64,000 nucleotides of DNA from Spirogloea muscicola (Eukaryota; Streptophyta; Zygnematophyceae; Spirogloeales; Spirogloeaceae): the NCBI GenBank assembly GCA_009602725.1, contig WELB01000149.1, forward strand, positions 1 to 64,000, given 5' to 3'. This document shows, piece after piece, positions 56,801 through 64,000 of this stretch. Every line of letters starts with the position of its first letter. Position 1 is the stretch's first letter. The position numbers were made by a program, and so were the translations under genes. The notes under the pieces were generated by a model that saw only the letters and a list, made by a program, of their open reading frames with translations, did no database searches and was not told the origin of the DNA.

Positions 56801-59800
56801 ATGTATTGCGCCTCTGTGATGTGTGAGGCTGAGTTAAGCATTCAGATTCACAACTTACCCAACCTCGTACAGAAGAGGTTGGTCAAAGACCGCTTCACAA
56901 GGGTCAAGGTGGACCCATCTGCAATCAAGAAGTTTGAAAACAGCTGAGAATCAGCACCTGAATGTATCAAAGCTTGTGGTGCAATGGATGCGACCTGAAT
57001 GGACCGTAGATCATGGTGTCCTGTAGAGGGCATACCTTCTCCAACACTCCAAGTAGCATTCCACCCAAACATGGTCTGTCCAGTCTATTACCTGAAATCA
57101 AGATACATCACTTGCAGCTCTGTGTCACAGGCTACCCTGACTGATTGTGAATGACAGCTACGTCTTGGCAGCTCGTGACAAGCTTTCAGGCATGAACTCT
57201 GCTTGACTGTATGATTATCCTCAATGCCATCACGTTTTGCAACATACCAGCCGCGTGAAGTAACCCAGCGACCGACAGCACAGAGCAAAGCAATTTGCCC
57301 ATTCTCCACAGCGGCCCTTCCTGGTTTGTAAAAGCTATATGGAAACGGAAGGCAACCAGAGCTCATGAGCAGAGGTGATGCATTATGTCAATGTGGCACA
57401 AAAATGCAACAGCAGTGAGTGGCAGCTACACTAGCAAGTAGCAACTGTCAGATTGTGACAGATGTTCATTCTAACAAAGCAAAGAAAAGTCAAGGAGACA
57501 AAGTACATAGGAATTAACCGTCGAGCATGCTTTTGTCGTGAGGGCACATTCTGAATCAAATGTAAGTCCGTGTATGAAGTGAGACAAAGTTTCAAAGACT
57601 AACAGCTGTACCTTTGCTGCAGAATTGTACCTGGGGAAGCGCATGGTGTTTCCGCAGACTCTGCACCTGCACCCATTGATGAGAGTGGCAGGTTAAGACG
57701 ATGTGTACCGGAGGCTAAGTGCTTGTTCCTCTCAGTGACAGAAGCAGGCAATAGTGTCGAGCCAATCTTGCTCATTGCTCATTACTGTCTTCTTTGCATC
57801 GACAACATCATACCTCTGCAACTGGCCCCACGGAGTGGCCCAGGTTACATGCTACATGCACTCTGCTTTTCTACACTGTCATGACTTGTCTCAATCAGGT
57901 CAATTTCACACAGTATGGCATGCCTTACTTACAGGATCACCCCGCCTGCCTAGAGAGATGTCAAGCTTGTCAACATCTCACAAAAAGACCACGTCCATCT
58001 AGCATGAGAAGTCAATGTCTTGCCTGTGCAGCTCAACCCGCCCTCCCCCATCCCTCTGCTCTTCATCAGTAGGAGTTGCATTTCCTGCGTGCTCTGATGC
58101 TCCACCGCACGTATCGCACGACAGCGTATCAACCCACCTGTAAGGTTGGCATAAAGCAGAGACACACGCTCCTATTACTTTCGTTTGTGAGGTGATCTAA
58201 CAACAGGGGTGGTCTGAAAAGAATTTGCAGGATGGTGGTGTAGCTGTCTTACTTGAAGAATTTGTGTTTGAACCAGAGCAACAGCTGCTTGAGGAGCTCA
58301 CAGCGGAGCTCGCTGCTCTCAGGCTTGAAATCTTTGCTACTGCACTCCTCTCCTGTCCTCTGTCCAAACGAACATTCATGGTTTGAGGATCTCAACCACT
58401 CTTTGAACGTGCATCAATCTATCTGGTGTTCATCTCCTGACATGATTGAAGTTTTGTAAGAAGAGACTTATCCCCGGAAGCAAATTTTCAACTAGCCTTC
58501 GGCCACTTGAAATGCTTAACCTTGTAGAAGGCAACAGCCGCTTGCTCTTCAAGGCTGTCGCATGGAATTGTTGCCCTGGCCTTTTCTTGCATCTGAGGAT
58601 CCTCATACTGCAACAAGGAGGAAGGAGGAGGAGAAAGGGGTGTAAGAAGGACGAGGACAAATGTCCTGTCTGATACAGCATAGAAAGTCAAGACTACTGG
58701 AGGTCACCACCTAAACACCTCCAGATTGATTGGTCTTCTCAAGGAGGCCTGCTTTCTGCTAAGCAAGAAATCTTCTCATTGGCCAAAGCAACTTGACTCC
58801 TAAAGTTACCTGCTTGACATTGTTTAGATGGTAAAGCACAAGGGCTTGGAATCTAGTCTGATGACTCTGGTCGCTATCTTGGTTTGCTATAGCAGCAGCC
58901 AGCTCTGCGTCCTCCTGAGCCTGTGTGAAAGAGAAGATTTATCACTTCATGTGCCACCCTCGGAGTTGCAGAGAAAGCAGCACCTGCTTCAAGAATGTCA
59001 ATCCAACTTAGGGCTTCAAATTTGCCTGCTTATTGAGTATATCAAAGTATTGTCAATTAACATGAAAATATAACACGGATCGGTGCTAGTCAGATAAGTA
59101 GCAACAGACAAGAGTGGCACGTCACACAGGGTGCCACCTGGCACAAAACAAGCCACTGGGAGGTCATCTCAAAAGTGTACAAGCACTTCTGAGATTCCAG
59201 TATGAGTTGAGAAGCTAATGCAGGGTCACTAAGACAATCAGGCCCATGTTGAGAATGGCAGACCTGCAAGTGGCGAGCCATTTCCTCGTCCAAGGAAGTG
59301 TCTTGTTGCTGTTCTGCCTTATTAGATGGCTTCTTGTCAGGATTTCGCAGTGGTCTATTGAGCACTTCACGGGAGCAAAGGAGCACATCGGTTGCGTTAT
59401 CAAAGTCCATAGAGGACAAATTCTTATCATGTGGTTGCCATTTATATCCAAGTCCGATGATCTGAAACGTTGATACACAGTGCCACACTGAGAAGTCTGG
59501 ACACGGACAAATGTGCAGGACAATTTATTGCTTCTGCTTCCTGGTCTCAGACAGTTGAATTACCCCGTTGCATCATATCTGTCATTTTGTCACAAGTGTT
59601 CACTACCGAGCGTTCAAAAAGGGAAATACAAGGTGTCATTGATGACAACTCAAGCAAACACTTGCAGCCAAAGCCAGAAGTATCTACCTACCAATTGATC
59701 CTCGGGAGGTACTGCCGTCAAAGAGAAGAGCTGATATTGCAATACCTTCACAGGGGAGGATTTCAGAAAACAAGGGGATCAACGTCTCAACCAGACAGTA

Positions 59801-60217
59801 TGGAAGCTCCCCAAGCATTCTGTCAACTATCTGCGACTTCCTTCTAGACCATAGTGTGAATTCTCGAGTGACCAGATCGAAAGTCCACACCAATGTATGG
59901 AACATTCGAGAGACCAGATCACTCTCGTCAACTCTCCGTAGGAGAGAAGCGCTCTCTCAAAAACCCGGTGGCTAAGAGAGGTCATCAAAATCAAGCAAGT
60001 ACCACGAGCAGACTGGACTCGCTAGAGCAAGAGCGTCCCTATATCACTAGACTCAGCAAGTCCAATGTATGAAAGCCAGCCCGGCAGCTTGTGCGACGGA
60101 GGAAAGGAGGCGCTGTGCTGCACAGCTGGCCTGCCATACCTCCACGCTCTCCTCGGTATCGCACTCCACCTGGTACTTGGTGCGCTCAAACTCGAAGTCG
60201 AGCTTCCGGAGAACCAT
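53878..60217 (-). CDS. PNG1: Peptide:N-glycanase (PNGase), plant PNG1 type, 17 exons, 911 aa
   Basis: Removes N-glycans from misfolded glycoproteins during ER-associated degradation, in the cytosol. Exons (high to low): 60,217-60,140; 59,745-59,692; 59,461-59,264; 58,920-58,810; 58,607-58,521; 58,359-58,253; 58,137-58,024; 57,666-57,612; 57,334-57,248; 57,091-57,036; 56,918-56,859; 56,695-56,608; 56,448-55,555; 55,295-55,235; 55,002-54,936; 54,693-54,553; 54,355-53,878. All phases fit. Domains: ubiquitin-like start with [12 protein letters not shown] (1-44); a [20 protein letters not shown] helix; transglutaminase core with zinc Cys 219, 222, 251, 254 and triad C277 ([10 protein letters not shown]), H304 (DWTDHVW), D321 (WVHLDPCE); triad spacings of 27 and 17 equal those of yeast and human PNGase. 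Then [32 protein letters not shown] and a plant-type C-terminal domain ending in LDLY, plus a 135-residue extension. The seventh exon ends with a GC donor. No break found. Confidence 0.9.
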
Positions 60218-60465
60218 CTCCAACTGTTCAAGGGAGCCAGCTGGCACCGCAGGCCCGCCACCGTCGTATGTAGCGGCGGCGCAGGCCGTCACCAGGCGCC
60301 GTGAGCTGCGCTCGCCACTTGTCCTCGCCTTCAGGCCTGTCCGAGGCAGCGGCGGCGGCAGCGGCGAAGGCCGCGGCGGCCGCGGCGGCGGCGGCGGGAG
60401 GAGGCCTGGCCAAGTGGCCGCCGTTGCTGGAAGGCCTTAGCTTCTCGTACTTTGTTCATTCTTTC
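60218..60465 (-). promoter_or_regulatory. PNGase-C 5' flank with GGC/GCC tract
   Basis: GCC-rich DNA (about 60,340-60,400) directly upstream of the ATG; counterpart of the flanks of copies A and B, though more diverged. Confidence 0.5.
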
Positions 60466-60770
60466 ATTCTGGTCGTGCATTAGCCCAGGCTAATGGCTTC
60501 CGTGGAGGTGGTTCGGCTCCTCAGTAGCTTGTCAGATATGCATGTGCTTACTCGGGGATATTAGCGTCCCCCTTAGCCAGCTCATTACCCAATTTTTTGG
60601 GCTGGCTTTTCGCAGCCATTGCCCCCATTGGGAGTGCCACTTCTCTGATTAACAGGACATTTGTAAGGCTAGAATTGGCCTCCCTTTCAATTTCATGCGC
60701 ACCGCGCGCCTTCTTTTTTGGGCTGGTTTTTCCAGCCCCTATCCTCAATGGGCGAGCCCTTCTCTGCCTG
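60466..60770 (+). mobile_element. LINE family C end with a tail-only insertion inside its 3' UTR
   Basis: Coding scrap at 60,466-60,560 (VLTRGY-like end), then the family C UTR up to CATTACCCAATT. A tail of about 55 bp interrupts (about 60,593-60,651, GGGCTGGCTTTTCGCAGCC and ATTGGGAGTGCCAC), then TTAACAGGACATTTG continues the same UTR. A tail B (60,718-60,765) is attached after GCGCGCCTTCTT. Confidence 0.7.
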
Positions 60771-60819
60771 GCGCTTCCCGTTGTGCCCGACCGTCAGGTA
60801 GGCAGTAGGCGAGAAAGAA

Positions 60820-60935
60820 ATGAATTGAAAGGGCTCGCCCATTGAGGATAGGGGCTGGACAAGCCAGCCCAAAAAAGAATGAACAAAGAACGATAAGGGG
60901 GCCAGAGGAAGCCAGAGGAAGCGCTAAGAAAGACG
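60820..60935 (-). repeat. LINE tail B, minus strand
   Basis: GGGCTCGCCCATTGAGGATA and GCCAGCCCAAAAAAG with GAGAAGG-type extension; no coding part. Confidence 0.7.
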
Positions 60936-60954
60936 AAACAGCTTTCCCAATTAC

Positions 60955-61365
60955 AATCCAGGGGACCCACTTCCAGGAGCCCAGCATCTCTGATCTGCGG
61001 CTGCTTAGCAGGGGTTACTGAGTGTCTCGTAGCAGCTTTGTTTCTGTTACTTAGCGCTTCCCCTGGCCCCCTTCTCGTACTCTGTTCATTCTTTTTCGGG
61101 CTGGTTGTTCCAGCCCCTATTCTCAGTGGGCGAGCACTTTCTTCTTTCCCAATTAGAAGAAAGGGCTCGCCCATTGAGGATAGGGGCTGGACAAGCCAGC
61201 CCAAAAAAGAATGAAAAAAGAACGAGAAGGGGGCCAGAGGAAGCCAGAGGAAGCGCTAAGAAACCAAAGCACACAAAGAAAGAAAGCAGCTACAAATTAC
61301 TCAGTAACCCCTGCTAAGCAGCCGCAAATCAGAGAGGCTAGGGTCCTGGAAGTGGGTCCCAATTT
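60955..61365. repeat. Two family B LINE ends joined 3' to 3'
   Basis: Plus-strand end 60,955-61,145 (stop region GGGGTTACTGAGTG, tail B) meets minus-strand end 61,150-61,365 (tail B, then CTCAGTAACCCC and GCAGCCGCAAATC). Together they make an imperfect palindrome of about 400 bp centred near 61,148. Confidence 0.7.
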
Positions 61366-61620
61366 CCCAATTTGCCTCGCGGGCCGGCCACGCTGCCTCG
61401 AAGGCCGCTCGCTGCAAGGCGGCCAAGCACTCCGACCACCCACCTGCCGACGAGTTCGTCTCCCTTGGCGGTGGACGTGCACGGGGCTCTTGGGTCCCAG
61501 TGGCTTGACCTATTGGCTAGGCTTGCGCGGCGGGCGCGGCTGGCCCCCTTCTCGTTCTTTGTTCATTCTTTTTTGGGCTGGCTTGTCCAGCCCCTATCCT
61601 CAATGGGCGAGCCCTTTCTT
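61366..61620 (+). mobile_element. LINE fragment with appended tail
   Basis: Frames read AAKHSDHPPADEF and AVDVHGALGSQWLDLLARLA, followed directly at about 61,545 by a CCCCCTTCTCGTTCTTTG tail B (to 61,620). The C-terminal coding part is missing between them. Confidence 0.6.
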
Positions 61621-61625
61621 CTTGT

Positions 61626-61950
61626 GTCGAAAGAAGTGGCACTCCCAATGGGGGCAAGGGCTGCGAAAAGCCAGCCCAAAAAGAATTCACAAAGGTTCAG
61701 AGGGGCCTAAAAGCGGTGAGCAGCTACAAAGGGGCCTGAGGATGCAATGGTAAAACAGGGGGAGGATGGATCACTCAATAAGTACGAGTGAGGAGCCTCA
61801 GATCCGACAGACTAGCGGCCGGGAAGCTATCACCCTGACGAAAGCCAGAGCCCGCAGCGAGAGCACGGCCAGCTCGCAGATGCAGAGCGTGGGCCATGGA
61901 CCGCTGCAGGGATACAGAGAGGCGCATCCGATCTCAGGCTATTGTCCTAC
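61626..61950 (-). mobile_element. LINE 3' end, minus strand (third copy of the 20.8/21.1 kb block)
   Basis: Tail block to 61,805, then minus-strand coding scraps with CTTTCGTCAGGG, TGCATCTGCGAGCTGGCCG and QRSMAHALHL-type reading to about 61,935. Confidence 0.6.
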
Positions 61951-62139
61951 TGCTGTTAAGTGGGCGCGCTTGACTGATCATTGCTGCTGCGCTGTCTCAT
62001 TTTTGTAAAAGTAAGCCCCAGCTGATGTTATGCAGGATGGCCGCCTATCAGCCACAGCTCTTCGTACAGAAGCACTTCTACCCTTTCAATGGGGGCTTAG
62101 AGACTCATGCCCGTCACACCTCCATGAATTTGCATGTGA

Positions 62140-62470
62140 TATGTTCTGGGCTGGCCATGCACAGCCTCTTGAGCACTTCACGCTCGGTGGCTCGAGCTCC
62201 TGCACTGGCTAGCGCGCAGCGCGGTCTCCCAACCTCACCAAGGGGAGCAGGCTGACTTGAAGGCAGCTGGCTCTCGCGTCCAGGTGTATCGCATGCGCCT
62301 GTCAAAATCGCTGCAGCCGTCGATGGCACACGCATTGCATCTACGTGCCGGTCGCGCTTTGGCTGCAGCCTCTGGTCATAGACATGGGACTTCTTCCCGG
62401 AGACTATTTTCTCTGACCTGCGGCTGCTCACCAGAGGATGTTGAGCACTCAGTGACCACTTGAGTCTCTG
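62140..62470 (+). mobile_element. LINE fragment, C-terminus
   Basis: Plus-strand VYRMRLSKSLQPSMAHALHL and RAGRALAAASGHRHG; ends near LRLLTRGC and stop at about 62,450. Preceded by a GGGCTGGCCATGCACAGCC stem-loop at 62,147. Confidence 0.6.
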
Positions 62471-62911
62471 TGTGCTTCACCGAAGGGTGTTTGGCCCCGT
62501 CTTTCCTTGGGCTGACCAGTTATAGCCATCGCCTTGTCCTTCAGTAGCCTTTCTTTTTCCAATCTCTTGCTCTTCCACTGCCTTTTCTGTAAGCCTTCAA
62601 GCTGGTGCAGGCCCAGGGCAGACTGGGGACTGACACATTCACGAAATGAGGGTGACCATGAACCTAATAGGGTAGAGGTGGTTGACCTGCCACATGTATC
62701 ACACAGTATTCAGCTTTGAACTGTCAATTCTGATGTGCCAGATCGTAGAATGCATGAATGAAGACCTCTTCAGGATTGAGCCGTCAGCAATAGCCATGAC
62801 TGAAGATGGCTCGGAACTGACGGTAGAACGATGCTGAGTGATGCTGCTAATGTGCGGCGTAAGGGCTGCCATGGATGCGCCAAAAAATCCAGCCCAGTGC
62901 TTGTCAGCAAA
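62471..62911. other. Unassigned stretch with a possible plus-strand exon
   Basis: Between 62,735 and 62,838 the plus strand reads CQIVECMNEDLFRIEPSAIA and on to a stop at about 62,838, after an acceptor-like ACACAG. No family recognised. The rest shows nothing clear. Ends at a lone N (62,912). Confidence 0.3.
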
Positions 62912-62913
62912 NA

Positions 62914-63910
62914 CGTGTGTAGCCTAGATTGGCAATGTTTTGGAGGAGGGTGTGGAAACGAGGACCCAGACAACCAAAGACGTCGATTGCCGCTGGCAGG
63001 AGCTGATCGCATTAAGGGTAGTCGGAGTAATGCTGCAGCTTTCTTTGTTCTGCAACGCCCACTGCTTGACCAGCGATGTGTGTGGATGCTGGTCCCTTGT
63101 ACGCCTCCGTTACCACGACGTCGACCAGGGCCCGTGGTCCTCCACCAGGTTGCACGCCCACAATGTCAAGTGTGCGGCGATGATGACGTCCCTGGGCGTC
63201 CGTGGTGATAGTCATGATATCGTTGACTTCCACGACTGCACGGTAGCCGGCGTCGCGCATCAAACCCGCCAGGGCATCGCGGAGGAGGTTGTGGATGCCC
63301 ACCACTTCTGGCCCAGTGGGGCATCTCAGCATGTGAGTGGCGAGCTCAGCACCCTCTGCACGGAAGCCGCACTCGCACTGCCGCACCCCGATCAGGCAGT
63401 TAGGTGGGAGGCCGAGGAAGAGTTGAAGCGAAGTCCGAAAGGCCTTGGAGCTGATGCTGAAGGCGTTGGCGACGGCGTGAGAGGTGATCCAATCCGTGGC
63501 ACCAGGTGCGGCTAGAGAAGTAAGTCTTGCCAGGCTCCTTGGATTGTTCTCAATCTCTGGCAGCCTCCTCAACCTTCTGCGGCGCTCGTCTTCCACTGCC
63601 GTAACCAGTCTGGATTGTGCCCCTCGATCAGCAGCTTGGGCGATGGCGGAGAATGGCGTGAGCAGGGGTTGGAGAGAGGGGAAGAGCCGATGGCTGAGTC
63701 GCAAATGCTCCTCAGATCCTCTTGGAAGGGGAAGGGGCCTTCCTCCACATGGCGTACAGGGTCGTGGAGGCAAGGAAAGCGCATGGGTATCAGAGAGGCG
63801 ATCTGGTGCCAGCAGCCCAGGAAAGCTGCTTGCGCCGTCTGCTCCAATGACCGGCAGCCAAGGCCGCCCATGCGGGTGGGAAGGGAGGCCTGGAGGGAAG
63901 CTGCAGCTGA
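62914..63910 (-). mobile_element. LINE family A: post-RT region, zinc motif and endonuclease (most 5'-complete copy)
   Basis: Minus strand, in order: LPTRMGGLGCRSLEQTAQAA (the GGLG motif typical of the region after a LINE reverse transcriptase); a linker with a frame change near 63,600-63,770; FLGLPPNCLIGVRQCECGF; THMLRC; HNLLRDALAGLMRDAGYRAV; RRTLDIVGVQPGGGPRALVD; QRKLQHYSDYP; GCLGPRFHTLL-type end cut at 62,914. The CxC-x11-H-x3-C zinc motif and the D...D-V core fit early-branching LINEs. The reverse transcriptase itself is not present. Confidence 0.75.
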
Positions 63911-63914
63911 GGGG

Positions 63915-64000
63915 AGCTCGCCCATTGAGGATGGGAGCTGGAACAGCCAGCCCAAAAAAGAACTGCTTAGCAGGGGTTACTGAGTAGTTAGTAGCTGCTT
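63915..64000. repeat. LINE tail B (-) fused to a LINE end (+)
   Basis: GCTCGCCCATTGAGGATGGG and CCAGCCCAAAAAAG on the minus strand, then CTGCTTAGCAGGGGTTACTGAG, the coding end of a plus-strand family B element, running off the window. Confidence 0.65.

Overview
This looks like nuclear DNA of a green alga. The genes have many short exons with GT-AG introns. The peptide:N-glycanase is of the plant PNG1 type, there are remnants of LBD (LOB-domain) genes, a family best known from charophyte algae and land plants, and GCC-rich tracts sit around gene starts. I do not name a genus. Two gaps (10,732-10,845 and 51,060-51,881) and two lone Ns (36,329 and 62,912) show a draft assembly.

Layout. (1) 0.1-8.2 kb: a FUSC-like membrane protein gene of about 20 exons. 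(2) 10.3-11.5 kb: a RING-H2 gene interrupted by a gap. (3) 11.7-45.3 kb: repeat-rich DNA built from segmental duplications. The order is X1, LBD1, CA1; X2, LBD2, CA2, Y1, PNGase-A; then LINE fragments; X3, LBD3, CA3, Y2, PNGase-B. X and Y are repeats I cannot identify and CA is a purine-pyrimidine tract. The block 15.4-29.6 kb is paralogous to 33.7-45.3 kb. (4) 45.3-50.3 kb: nested LINE fragments and one solo-LTR fossil. (5) 50.6-53.3 kb: a secreted-type arginase/agmatinase-family enzyme with all six metal ligands. (6) 53.9-60.2 kb: PNGase-C, an apparently intact 17-exon gene (911 codons before the stop) with the full Cys-His-Asp triad. (7) 60.4-64 kb: more nested LINE 3' ends.

How the parts relate. 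PNGase-C is the likely working deglycosylation enzyme. Copies A and B both carry Gly in place of the catalytic Cys while keeping the His and Asp. B has also lost three exons and contains a long inverted repeat, so it could give a hairpin transcript. The LINE fragments are all 5'-truncated. They carry the C-terminal part of the polyprotein (a zinc-binding CxC-H-C motif plus a restriction-like endonuclease core) and share a short stem-loop at their 3' ends. That stem-loop occurs about 40 times on both strands and is often inserted alone or inside another tail.

All calls come from reading the sequence. No database search was run. Exon edges are placed from reading frame, splice sites and family knowledge.
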